A DNA stretch of 64,000 bases from an uncultured Lachnospiraceae bacterium (GTDB lineage: Bacteria; Bacillota; Clostridia; Lachnospirales; Lachnospiraceae): assembly GCA_910587765.1 (NCBI GenBank), contig CAJUNR010000027.1, positions 1 through 64,000 on the forward strand, in the 5' to 3' direction. Position numbers and translations under genes: made by a program. Shown here one piece after another: positions 6,922-14,726 of this stretch. Each line of letters begins with the position of its first letter. Positions within the stretch are counted from its first letter, which is position 1. The notes under the pieces are model-generated. The model did no database searches. It was not told the origin of the DNA and was given only the letters and a program-made list of their open reading frames with translations.

Positions 6922-8883
6922 TCACTTCATCCCCCTTACTGCATTTTTTCCGGCTTTAATCTTGGTGACCAACGGGATCTTGGAGGAACAGATGTACTCG
7001 CAGCATCTGCACTCGATACAATCCATGATGTTCATGTCCTTGTCTCCCTGCCAGTTCTCCTCATCCGCAAATTTTGCGAAATACAGAGGCGACAGTTCCA
7101 TCGGACAGACATCCGCACAGCGTCCGCACTTGATACACGGCTGTTCCGCGGTATGGTCGGTATCAACAACGATAATTCCGTTGGAGCCTTTCATAATCGG
7201 TACGTTCGTATCGGAAAGAACAAAGCCCATCATCGGACCGCCCGCCTTGATGGTGACATCGTCGCCCGTGATGCCGCCGCAGTAGTCGATGAGATCTTTG
7301 GTGTTGGTACCGATCTTCACAATATAGTTGCCCGGATTCTTCAGCCTCTCGCCGGTCACGGTCACGACACGCTCTACCAGCGGCATGCCTTTCTGAATCG
7401 CATCGGCGATGGCCTTCGTGGTGCTGATGTTGCTCACGACCGCTCCTACGTCCGCAGGCAGTCCGCCGCGCGGCACCTGTCTTCCCATCACACGCTTGAT
7501 CAGCATCTTCTCAGCGCCCTGCGGGTATTTGGTCTTCGCCACCACCACTTCGATGTTTTCGATATCCGCCGTCTTCGCCTGCAGAAGCTCGATCGCATCC
7601 GGCTTGTTGTCCTCAATTACAATGATGCCCTTCTTCGCGTCCACGGTCTTGACAATGGCTTTCAGGCCGAAGATGACGTCGTCCGCAAATTCCAGAAGCA
7701 CTCTATGGTCCGCGGTCAGAAGAGGCTCGCACTCGCAGCCGTTCAGCAGAACCGCGTCGATCGGCTTGTTCGGTTTCAGTTTGACGGAAGTCGGGAAACC
7801 GGCGCCGCCCATGCCGACGATCCCGCTGTCACGGACGATCTCGATGATCTCGTCCGGCGTCAGCTCATCAAGGCTCTTGTGGGGTTTTACAGATTCGTGC
7901 AGAGTATTTTTCCCGTCGGACTTGATCACGACGGACATGCATTCGCCTCTTGTGGCATGCCCATGGTTCTCAATCGCGGTCACCGTTCCGCTGACGCTGG
8001 AATGAACCGGAGCGCTGATAAAGCCTGCGGACTCGCCGATCACCTGGCCGACTTTCACGGTGTCGCCAACCTGAACCACAGGATTGGACGGAGCGCCTGC
8101 ATGCATGGACAGCGGAATCACTACGGTCTCCGGATCCGGGAATCTCTGAAGCGCGATATGCTCCGTAAATTCCTTGCGCTCCGAAGGATGAACGCCGCCG
8201 TAATAGCCTTCCAGCCGGCCCTCGCGGATCGATTTCACATAGTCGTTGACAAAGCGGAAATCAACCTTTGAATAATCCCTGAGCTGTACGGGCTGATCAA
8301 GGAACTCCTCAAGACGGCCCTGCTTCTCCAGTCTTCTGTAGATCTTCTCCCATGCACAGTCTTTGTCGGGATCCACTTCGCATTTGCCGTTCTTCGCGCC
8401 GCCGCACTGGCCGTTGACCAGGCTCTTGGAGCAGTCGACGATCGGGCAGATTCCGCCCGTAACGTTCAGATAGCACTGCGCGCACGCGTCACAGCTCTTC
8501 TTCGTCAGAGCCATGCCGTGATGGCCCGTATAATTCAGCGAATTGCTGGCCGCATAGACCGGTCTGCCGGCCAGAGCCGCAACCGTCTGGATTCCAAGGC
8601 CGCACGAAGCCACAAGGATATGCTCGGTCCCTTCCGGAATCATATCCTGCAGCTTCTTCTCTGTCTGGGTACTGTTGCACAGGAAATCGACTCTCGCGGT
8701 GCCCGTAACCTTTTTTCCCTGCTCGGTGACAAGCTTCTCGAGCTCACCGCACTCTGGTTCGTCAATGGTTTCAAATTCCTTGAAGCACTTGTTGCAGGTA
8801 ATGATGAACAGATTGTCTTTATCGGCCAATAAAGAAATCAGCTCTTCATTACTTTTCAACTTATACTTAGTATAGTTTTCCAA
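6922..8883 (-). CDS. rnfC2: RnfC2-type NADH-binding subunit fused to a MetV-like N-terminal domain
   Basis: About 653 residues. Residues 1-215 copy the MetV pattern (cysteine motifs ITCNKC and CAQCYLN, then GQCGGAKNGKCEVDPD and WEKIYRRLEKQGRL). The rest is RnfC-like: GMGGAGFPTSVKL for flavin/NADH binding, then two 4Fe-4S motifs CIKCGRCADVCP and CIECRCCEYICS near the C-terminus. In Acetobacterium woodii a three-subunit MTHFR, MetF-MetV-RnfC2, oxidises NADH; this operon matches that type. I chose the TTG at 8883 (MENYTKYKLK) because AGGAAGGTGAG lies six bases upstream; another TTG ten codons earlier has no good ribosome site. Electron flow from NADH through this protein to MetV/MetF is the expected role. 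Confidence 0.88.
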   Translation of the reverse strand: MENYTKYKLKSNEELISLLADKDNLFIITCNKCFKEFETIDEPECGELEKLVTEQGKKVTGTARVDFLCNSTQTEKKLQDMIPEGTEHILVASCGLGIQTVAALAGRPVYAASNSLNYTGHHGMALTKKSCDACAQCYLNVTGGICPIVDCSKSLVNGQCGGAKNGKCEVDPDKDCAWEKIYRRLEKQGRLEEFLDQPVQLRDYSKVDFRFVNDYVKSIREGRLEGYYGGVHPSERKEFTEHIALQRFPDPETVVIPLSMHAGAPSNPVVQVGDTVKVGQVIGESAGFISAPVHSSVSGTVTAIENHGHATRGECMSVVIKSDGKNTLHESVKPHKSLDELTPDEIIEIVRDSGIVGMGGAGFPTSVKLKPNKPIDAVLLNGCECEPLLTADHRVLLEFADDVIFGLKAIVKTVDAKKGIIVIEDNKPDAIELLQAKTADIENIEVVVAKTKYPQGAEKMLIKRVMGRQVPRGGLPADVGAVVSNISTTKAIADAIQKGMPLVERVVTVTGERLKNPGNYIVKIGTNTKDLIDYCGGITGDDVTIKAGGPMMGFVLSDTNVPIMKGSNGIIVVDTDHTAEQPCIKCGRCADVCPMELSPLYFAKFADEENWQGDKDMNIMDCIECRCCEYICSSKIPLVTKIKAGKNAVRGMK

Positions 8884-9216
8884 TTGCTCACCTTCCTTAT
8901 CTTTTATTTGCAAAACCGGCTCTTATCTGTTTTTGTTCTCTTTTCAGCCTCTGCACTTTGCCGGAAAAGGAACTGTCGGCAAATAAGACAGCTTTGTATT
9001 TTAACACCGCTTTCAGTATAATACATATTCACCATATTTTCCAGTCAAAATATATATTTTTTTGTAATTTTTTTTACCGATGATGAGAATTCATTCCATG
9101 CGTCGGAAAAGCCCTGAACGATATGGCTGCAGAGCTGAAATTCCGCAGACACAGACAGCGAAAGCCGCGGGAAGGCACCCCTTCCCGCGGCCTGTTCGCT
9201 TCTGATCCTGCAGCGG
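8884..9216. other. Intergenic region with the rnfC2 promoter and an upstream terminator
   Basis: No ORF is supported here. On the minus strand TTGACT (9043-9048) and TATTAT (9018-9023), 19 bases apart, or TATACT (9015-9020), form a likely promoter for rnfC2-metV-metF in an AT-rich stretch. The stretch 9050-9160 shows nothing I can assign. A long hairpin at 9164-9191 closes the next operon. Confidence 0.55.
9164..9191 (-). terminator. Terminator-like hairpin after the acyl ligase gene
   Basis: Perfect 12-base stem GCCGCGGGAAGG (9164-9175 with 9180-9191), 4-base loop. On the minus strand it is followed only by TTTCGCTG, so the U-tract is weak. It lies 26 bases after the stop of the AMP-forming ligase. 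Confidence 0.65.
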
Positions 9217-10725
9217 TCAGTATCTCTTAATCTTCTTTGAAGGCGTCTTCGGGAACTCCGTATCCCGCACCTTCAGCCGGTAAATCTTCTTGTAAGCCGG
9301 CGCGTTTTTATTCCAGTCGTCGATCAGTTCCTGAAGCGCGGCCTTTACGTCCGCGATTCCTTTCTTCTCCACATACTCCGCGTCCGGGAAAATCTCCGCC
9401 TCGATCACACCTTCGCTCTCGCGCACCAGCACTTCCTGTACGACGGGCGCCTCGGACAGCCGGTTCTCCATCTCCTCCGGCGAGACATTCTCTCCGTTCT
9501 TCGTGATAATCAGGTTCTTCTTCCGCCCGGTCAGATAGACGAAGCCCTCCTCGTCCACGTAGCCAAGGTCTCCGGTCCGCAGCCATCCGTCCACCAGCGT
9601 CTCCTTCGTCTCCTCGGGCATCTGATAATAGCCCTGCATGACGCTGCTGCCGCGGACCCACAGTTCCTCATCGACGACCTTCGCCTCGCAGTTGGGGATC
9701 AACTGCCCGACGGACCCTTTGCGGATGTTCCAGCTCACCGTCGTGCTGATGACCGGCGCGCACTCGGTCATACCGTAGCCCTGCAGGATCGTGATGCCGT
9801 ATTTCCCGAACAGATCCAGCATGGCGGGAGGCATATAGGCGCCTCCGCTGCAGATCGTGTGGAACTGCTCGCCGAACACCTCTTTTTTCACAATCTCGGG
9901 CGGCAGTCCCGCCGCATCCTGAAGCTTTTTCGCCATCGTCTCGATCATCAGCGGTACCATCAGGATCACATTAGGCTTGAAGAGCTTGATATTCTTCGCC
10001 ATGCGGATCAGGGAATCGTTGATACAGATGACGCTTCCGAGCGAAAGTCCTTTCAGAATATCCATGCTCAGGCAGTAGGCATGATGAATCGGGAGCACTG
10101 ACAAAAGCACGGTCCGCTCCGGGAATTTCATGTCCAGACAGGTGGCGTTCTCCGCCAGATTCCGGTGAGTCAGCATCACGCCCTTGCTCTTTCCGGTCGT
10201 CCCGGACGTGAACATGATCGTCGCCAGCTCCTCCGGCTTCGGCTCATAGCCATACGCGCCCGCATGCTCCCGCAGCAGCTTTCCAAAGGACAGCGCCTCT
10301 TCGTCGTCCGCTTCCTTCTGCATGGAAATGACATACTTTAATTTGGGGCACTTCGCCTTCGCCGCCAGCATCACGTCTTTGCGGATCTCGTCCACCACCA
10401 GCACCGACGCGTCCGAGCGGTCGATCAGCTCGCACATCTCTTCCATGGGAAGGGATACATCCAGAGGCACGCACACCGTCCCGCTGTTCACCGTTCCAAA
10501 ATAGGCGACAAGCCAGGAATATGAGGTCATACCGGTGACCGCCGCATGGCCTCCCCGCACGCCCAGCGCTTCCAGCGCTCTGGAAAAGCTTTCGCTGTCA
10601 TTTTTCAGATCCGTATAGGATTTTGCCTCCACAGTGTCTTTTGCAACTTTGTAACGGATGGCGTCCTGCTCCCCGTAGGCCTGTTCCGCCTGCAGCAGAA
10701 TTTCCCGGATAGTACTGATTGTCAT
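9217..10725 (-). CDS. AMP-forming acyl/amino-acyl adenylating enzyme (ANL superfamily)
   Basis: A 502-residue class I adenylate-forming enzyme. It shows the phosphate-binding loop MFTSGTTGKSKG (residues 171-182), the YGMTECAP motif, the LRTGDLGYVDEEG motif, the hinge region GRKKNLI and a C-terminal KTPSKKIKRY that carries the likely catalytic lysine. Such enzymes activate a carboxylic acid as AMP ester and pass it to CoA or to a carrier-protein thiol. The adjacent stand-alone carrier protein (13 bases upstream) suggests it loads that carrier; the substrate cannot be read from sequence. It is the last gene of the SCP2/hydrolase/condensation/ACP/ligase operon. Confidence 0.88.
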   Translation of the reverse strand: MTISTIREILLQAEQAYGEQDAIRYKVAKDTVEAKSYTDLKNDSESFSRALEALGVRGGHAAVTGMTSYSWLVAYFGTVNSGTVCVPLDVSLPMEEMCELIDRSDASVLVVDEIRKDVMLAAKAKCPKLKYVISMQKEADDEEALSFGKLLREHAGAYGYEPKPEELATIMFTSGTTGKSKGVMLTHRNLAENATCLDMKFPERTVLLSVLPIHHAYCLSMDILKGLSLGSVICINDSLIRMAKNIKLFKPNVILMVPLMIETMAKKLQDAAGLPPEIVKKEVFGEQFHTICSGGAYMPPAMLDLFGKYGITILQGYGMTECAPVISTTVSWNIRKGSVGQLIPNCEAKVVDEELWVRGSSVMQGYYQMPEETKETLVDGWLRTGDLGYVDEEGFVYLTGRKKNLIITKNGENVSPEEMENRLSEAPVVQEVLVRESEGVIEAEIFPDAEYVEKKGIADVKAALQELIDDWNKNAPAYKKIYRLKVRDTEFPKTPSKKIKRY

Positions 10726-10738
10726 TTTCTCCGCCCCC

Positions 10739-10969
10739 TTACTCTGCCGCCAGCTTTGTCAGATAATCCACGGCCTCCTGTACCGTGCGGATATCCGACA
10801 CTTCCTGCTGGTCGATCTCCACATCGAAAGCATCCTCCAGTTCTCCCAGCATACTCATGAAGTCAAAGGACGTAAATCCCAGGTCCTCCATAAAGCGTGA
10901 TTCCGGACGCACATTCTCCGGCTCCACTTCTACATAATTACAGATAATTTCTACCAGCTTCTCAAACAT
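10739..10969 (-). CDS. Acyl/peptidyl carrier protein
   Basis: A 76-residue acidic four-helix carrier protein. The sequence EDLGFTSFDFMSMLGELEDA has serine 34 in the place of the phosphopantetheine site of acyl carrier proteins (usual form DLGxDSL). The residue before the serine is Thr rather than Asp, a small departure. Its neighbours, a condensation-domain protein and an adenylating ligase, indicate a dedicated carrier rather than the housekeeping fatty-acid ACP. A phosphopantetheinyl transferase is not present in the window and must act in trans. Confidence 0.87.
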   Translation of the reverse strand: MFEKLVEIICNYVEVEPENVRPESRFMEDLGFTSFDFMSMLGELEDAFDVEIDQQEVSDIRTVQEAVDYLTKLAAE

Positions 10970-11073
10970 TTCTCATCTTCTCCTTTTATCTATCCGTCTC
11001 CGGTCCTTTTCCGCTGCGGCCCGGCCTTCGGGCTTGGCTGTCCGTACACGGACTTTTCCGGACGGCACGGTTT

Positions 11074-12486
11074 TTAAACCAGTTTCATAATGTCCCCGAT
11101 CTTCAGATTCGGATTTTCGATGCCCTTAAACATGATCCTGCACAGATAGTAGTAAAGGTACTCCAGCTTCTCTCTGGACACGGCCTTCACCTGATGCTCG
11201 AAGCTGAAGTCCAGTCCGTTGTCGTCCGGCCGGTGCATGACGGTCAGATACATCGCCTGCGTGGTCGCCCCGTTGGGATACCATTTGGTCTTGTATTTGA
11301 TGTCTCCGAGTTTTTCCAGCCCTTTCTCTTTCAGCGTCAGCGGCTGATAGGTCAGCGCCATCGGCTCGTAAGTCTGTCCGCCCGGATGAGGATATTTGCG
11401 CCCTCTGTAGGCAAAGTACGCCACCGGATCATAATTTGCATGGCGGAAATACTCGTTCTGCAGATCGCGGATCTCATGGATTCCCTCGAGGAACGTCCGG
11501 TCCTCGGAAATGATCGTGCGGAACGGGAAGGAATGGATCCTTGTACCGCCGGATTTCTTCTCTTTCAGCGTCGCTCTTCTTGCGATCGCCGTGTTGATGG
11601 AGACGTCGTCATTTCCGTTCATCTTCTGGAAATAGGTCCGCAGTCCCATGAGCAGCAGGCATACCAGCGATACGTGATACTGCTCGCAGAAAGCCATCAG
11701 CCGTCTGGTAGGCTCTTCTTCCAGATGGAAGATATCCAGCGCCGAATCCACGGAATCGGACACGTTTACCGCCGCTCGCGCATTCGGATCCCCGCTTCTC
11801 TCCCGCTCCGCGTTGAGCGCTCCGGGGCCGTCGATTCCGTTGTAGATCGGTTCCGGCATATTGTCGATCAAGTTCCGGAAATACGCCTCGTCGCGCTCCT
11901 TCGCCTTGCTGCCGGCTTCGTACGCCAGGTCTTTCTGAAGCTGTTCAATATAGGACGCCATATCTTTCGGGTAGTCCACGCCTTCATACATCGTGTTGCA
12001 GTACAGCTCGATCACGTCCCGCAGAAAGCAGATCAGCGACTGCGCGTCCATGATCCGGTGGTCGACCAGCAGGTACACTCCCTGGAAGCCGTCCGGCATC
12101 TTGATCATGACGATCCGGCTCATGGGAGAATCCTGCGGCTTAAAGGGCACCGCGGACCACTCGGTCATGGTCTTCTCCGCTTCCTCCATCGTCCCGGCGG
12201 AAAAGTCCTTAAATTCCACGTCCGGCTTTCCTTCCTCCGTATTGACTACATACTGATACCAGACGCCCTCCTTGTCCGCCGCAAAGCGGATCCGCAGGCA
12301 TTCGCAGCGCTCATACGCTTTGCAGATGGAAGCCTTCAGCACCTCCCAGTCCAGTTCCGCCTCAATGGTCAGGCTGGTTCCCACATTCAGCACTTCTTTT
12401 TTGGGGCAGAAATTCTGGTAGAAAAAATGAAATTTCTGCGCCGCCGTCAGCGGATATACCGGATATCCTTTTCTTTTCCTCATCAT
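11074..12486 (-). CDS. Stand-alone condensation-domain / acyltransferase-like protein
   Basis: A 470-residue protein with the fold signals of the chloramphenicol acetyltransferase/NRPS condensation superfamily: N-terminal YPLTAAQKFHFFYQNF, and the active-site segment VDHRIMDAQS with H143 and D147. The usual HHxxxDG reads DHxxxDA here, keeping the catalytic second histidine and the structural aspartate. Condensation-type enzymes join a carrier-bound acyl group to an amine or alcohol. No other NRPS domains are attached, so it likely uses the carrier protein two genes' space away (10739-10969). Its start overlaps the alpha/beta hydrolase stop by four bases (ATGA). The acceptor and product are unknown. 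Confidence 0.8.
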   Translation of the reverse strand: MMRKRKGYPVYPLTAAQKFHFFYQNFCPKKEVLNVGTSLTIEAELDWEVLKASICKAYERCECLRIRFAADKEGVWYQYVVNTEEGKPDVEFKDFSAGTMEEAEKTMTEWSAVPFKPQDSPMSRIVMIKMPDGFQGVYLLVDHRIMDAQSLICFLRDVIELYCNTMYEGVDYPKDMASYIEQLQKDLAYEAGSKAKERDEAYFRNLIDNMPEPIYNGIDGPGALNAERERSGDPNARAAVNVSDSVDSALDIFHLEEEPTRRLMAFCEQYHVSLVCLLLMGLRTYFQKMNGNDDVSINTAIARRATLKEKKSGGTRIHSFPFRTIISEDRTFLEGIHEIRDLQNEYFRHANYDPVAYFAYRGRKYPHPGGQTYEPMALTYQPLTLKEKGLEKLGDIKYKTKWYPNGATTQAMYLTVMHRPDDNGLDFSFEHQVKAVSREKLEYLYYYLCRIMFKGIENPNLKIGDIMKLV

Positions 12487-13430
12487 TTTTCAATCACTCC
12501 TTCGGTAAACTCATCCAGCGCCTGTTCATAAGCTTCCATATCCTTATAATAGCTCTCCGCGTGAGCAGCGCCGTGGACAATCAGCATTTTCTTTTCCGAC
12601 GCAATGTTATCATAGATCCGGCTGCACATGCTGCAGGGGACAAAGGTGTCCGCGTCTCCGTGAATGAGGAGAATCGGCACCTGCGCTTTGCGGACCTCCC
12701 TGAGCGCATTGCACTCGTCCAGCCCGTAGCCGGCCTTCTTTTTATTCACCAGACTGGCGATCTGGATCATCGGAAACGCCGGCAGATGGTACATGGAATG
12801 AAGCACATGCGTAAATACCTCTTTTGCGGAGGTGAATCCGCAGTCCGAGACGATCCCCCTGACCTGACCGGGCAGTTCCAGGCCGCTGGCCATCAGCACC
12901 GTGGCCCCTCCCATGGACGTCCCATGCAGCAGGATCTGAATCTCGTCCCCGCATCTGCCGATCAGCCATTCGATCCAGCCCAGCGCGTCTATCCGGTCCA
13001 GACAACCGAAACCGATGTATTCGCCCTCGCTGTCCCCGTGAGACCGCTCGTCCACCAGAAGCATGGAATAGCCCCGCTTCATATAATAAGCGGACAGTCC
13101 GATGTAATCGCTCATCCCCTGGCTGGTATAACCATGAAAACAGATGACCGTCTTCTTCTGATCGCCGGCCGGAAACCAGGTGGCATGCAGCCGCAGCCCG
13201 TCCTCCGACCGGCGGTACACGTCTTCATGGGGCTGCGCCAGCATTTGATCCTTCCTCTCCTGAATCAGCGGCAGATACTGGTTCCAGTCCGTACCCGCCA
13301 TTTTCATGGTACGCTCTTTCTTCGCATTGCCCCGCTTCATCGTCCTGCGGTAGAAATACGCCGAACCGCCCGCCTCCGCCACGGTCAAAAGCCCGAGAAA
13401 GACGGCGATGGCTCCTGCTTTTTTCTTCAT
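12483..13430 (-). CDS. Membrane-anchored alpha/beta hydrolase
   Basis: A 315-residue protein. Residues 5-27 form one hydrophobic segment, probably an anchor with the enzyme outside or at the membrane. It then shows the oxyanion region CFHGYTSQGM, the nucleophile elbow HGTSMGGATV and a late acid/histidine region (LLIHGDADTFVP, HGAAHAESY), a complete serine-hydrolase triad. It resembles YqkD/BAAT-like esterases of Firmicutes. In this operon it could release or remodel the acyl product made by the condensation/ACP/ligase proteins. That link comes only from gene order and the four-base overlap with the next gene. Confidence 0.85.
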   Translation of the reverse strand: MKKKAGAIAVFLGLLTVAEAGGSAYFYRRTMKRGNAKKERTMKMAGTDWNQYLPLIQERKDQMLAQPHEDVYRRSEDGLRLHATWFPAGDQKKTVICFHGYTSQGMSDYIGLSAYYMKRGYSMLLVDERSHGDSEGEYIGFGCLDRIDALGWIEWLIGRCGDEIQILLHGTSMGGATVLMASGLELPGQVRGIVSDCGFTSAKEVFTHVLHSMYHLPAFPMIQIASLVNKKKAGYGLDECNALREVRKAQVPILLIHGDADTFVPCSMCSRIYDNIASEKKMLIVHGAAHAESYYKDMEAYEQALDEFTEGVIEK

Positions 13431-13470
13431 ATTCGCTCCTCCTGACTGAAATGATAAATCAAGTTCCGAT

Positions 13471-13806
13471 TCAGCCCTTCCTGCTCCGATCCGCCAGTTC
13501 CTTAAAGCGCAGCGCTTTGTCGATGCTGCCTTCCACCCTCAGCTTCTGAAGCGTGAACGCCAGTACCGGGTCCAGCGTTCCGTCCGCCAGCTCGCGCAGC
13601 GTCTGCGCACTGCAGATGAACATCGCGTCCCGGTCAAAGTATTCATAAGGCTCCACATGCAGCGTCCCGTCCTTCACCTCCACATAGAAGATGCCCTCCG
13701 CCTCTCCTGTGATGTTGAACTGATAGGCCAGATGCTCCGTGATATCGCTCACATCCGCTTCCATAAATTTCCCTTTTATCTCCGCGAAAAATTCCGCATA
13801 GGTCAT
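13471..13806 (-). CDS. SCP2 sterol-binding-domain protein
   Basis: A 111-residue single-domain SCP2-like protein, a fold with a hydrophobic tunnel that binds lipids or acyl chains. The C-terminal VEGSIDKALRFKELADRSRK is typical. The ATG at 13806 (MTYAEFFAEI) has GGAGG upstream; the longer frame back to 13851 would read across the promoter and operator. It is the first gene of the cluster that runs through the hydrolase, condensation protein, carrier and ligase, and faces the tetR-type gene across two operators. A lipid or acyl substrate for the cluster would fit this protein. Confidence 0.8.
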   Translation of the reverse strand: MTYAEFFAEIKGKFMEADVSDITEHLAYQFNITGEAEGIFYVEVKDGTLHVEPYEYFDRDAMFICSAQTLRELADGTLDPVLAFTLQKLRVEGSIDKALRFKELADRSRKG

Positions 13807-13843
13807 TTCCCTTTTCCTCCCCCATGTCATATTTTGTCGTTTT

Positions 13844-13858
13844 TCGACCATCGGTCGA
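13844..13858. promoter_or_regulatory. TetR-type operator 1
   Basis: Perfect inverted repeat TCGACC-ATC-GGTCGA. It lies just downstream of the -10 of the minus-strand promoter and matches operator 2 (43 bases away) in 14 of 15 positions. The likely ligand is the TetR protein encoded divergently at 14028. Confidence 0.75.
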
Positions 13859-13872
13859 TTTAATTCCCCTGT

Positions 13873-13901
13873 ACTTTATCATCTTTTCGACCATCGGTCA
13901 A
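13873..13901 (-). promoter_or_regulatory. Promoter of the SCP2/condensation/ACP cluster, overlapping operator 2
   Basis: Minus-strand -35 TTGACC (13896-13901), 17-base spacer, -10 TAAAGT (13873-13878). The -35 is inside the second operator copy TCGACC-ATC-GGTCAA (13887-13901), so bound repressor would block RNA polymerase directly. Confidence 0.72.
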
Positions 13902-13971
13902 CTGCATTTCATCCAAAATTTCAGAAGAAAAGCAGGGATATCTGTGAAATATACAAAAAAGCTGCAAACGA

Positions 13972-14000
13972 TTGTACAGCCGGACGTATTTGTGTATAAT
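13972..14000 (+). promoter_or_regulatory. Promoter of the tetR-type gene
   Basis: TTGTAC (13972-13977), 17-base spacer, perfect TATAAT (13995-14000), 28 bases before the ATG. It lies about 70 bases from operator 2, so autoregulation is possible but not required. Confidence 0.75.
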
Positions 14001-14027
14001 ACAAGACAGAAAGGCGGGACGGCTCCG

Positions 14028-14642
14028 ATGGCAAACGACAGCAAATACACAAGAATCCTCGACGCGCTCCAGACGCTTCTGGAGGCAAAAGACATACAGA
14101 ATATCTCGGTCAGCGAGATCGCGCGGGCGGCAGACATGGGCAAAGGAAGTCTCTACTATTATTTTCCGTCGAAGGAAGCGATCTTCGAAGCGCTGGTGGA
14201 GCGGGATTACGAAAACCCCCTGGAAACCGCCAAGAACCTCGCCGCGCAGACGGACATTTCTCCTTTCACGCGCATGGCCATGATCTTTCAGGCCTGCCGG
14301 AACTCTTCCATTCAGTTCCGGAGGCGCAGAAGCGGCCCGGCCTGTGCCAGCGCTCCGGAACAGGCCTTCATCCATCAGAAATATCTGACCTATCTGACCA
14401 CCGAACTAAAACCGGTGCTGACCGACATCATCCGGCAGGGCATCGAGAGAGGTGAGATCCGCTTCGATCATCCGGCCGCGCTGGCGGAGATCGTGCTCAT
14501 CGTCCTCGCGGTCAAGCTGGACAACACACTTGTTCCCTCCACGCCGGAAGAGACCGAGGACACCATCCTCGGACTGATCTCCCTTCTGGAAAAAGGGACG
14601 GAAAATCCGGCAGGGTCGTTAAATTTCCTGCGGGCGCTCTAA
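14028..14642 (+). CDS. TetR/AcrR family transcriptional regulator
   Basis: A 204-residue regulator with the N-terminal helix-turn-helix typical of the family (ISVSEIARAADMGKGSLYYY then FPSKEAIFEALVERD). The C-terminal ligand domain is not diagnostic. The ATG at 14028 is preferred: it follows a TATAAT promoter by 28 bases, whereas the open frame upstream would start inside the operators. It is divergent from the SCP2/hydrolase/condensation/ACP/ligase operon and is the natural repressor of it; an acyl or lipid inducer would fit. Confidence 0.9.
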   Translation: MANDSKYTRILDALQTLLEAKDIQNISVSEIARAADMGKGSLYYYFPSKEAIFEALVERDYENPLETAKNLAAQTDISPFTRMAMIFQACRNSSIQFRRRRSGPACASAPEQAFIHQKYLTYLTTELKPVLTDIIRQGIERGEIRFDHPAALAEIVLIVLAVKLDNTLVPSTPEETEDTILGLISLLEKGTENPAGSLNFLRAL

Positions 14643-14660
14643 ACTCTGAAAAGCGCGGAA

Positions 14661-14714
14661 ATGGTGATGCCATCCTGACTTCCTTCTGTCTGTCGTCAGA
14701 AAAAGCATCACCAT
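14661..14714. terminator. Bidirectional hairpin between tetR and the anti-sigma gene
   Basis: Outer arms ATGGTGATGC (14661-14670) and GCATCACCAT (14705-14714) with a nested CTGAC/GTCAG stem inside. It lies between convergent genes and is followed by TTCTTAT on the plus strand and TTTCCGCG on the minus strand. Confidence 0.6.
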
Positions 14715-14726
14715 TCTTATCCGTTT

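Noticed and set aside
6847..8271. 474-residue open frame on the plus strand
   Set aside because: Antisense to rnfC2 and metV, which have clear domain motifs and ribosome sites.
11194..12531. 445-residue open frame on the plus strand
   Set aside because: Antisense to the condensation-domain gene; low-quality composition.
14661..14714. Possible riboswitch between tetR and the anti-sigma gene
   Set aside because: It lies at the ends of two converging genes; a bidirectional terminator is the simpler reading.
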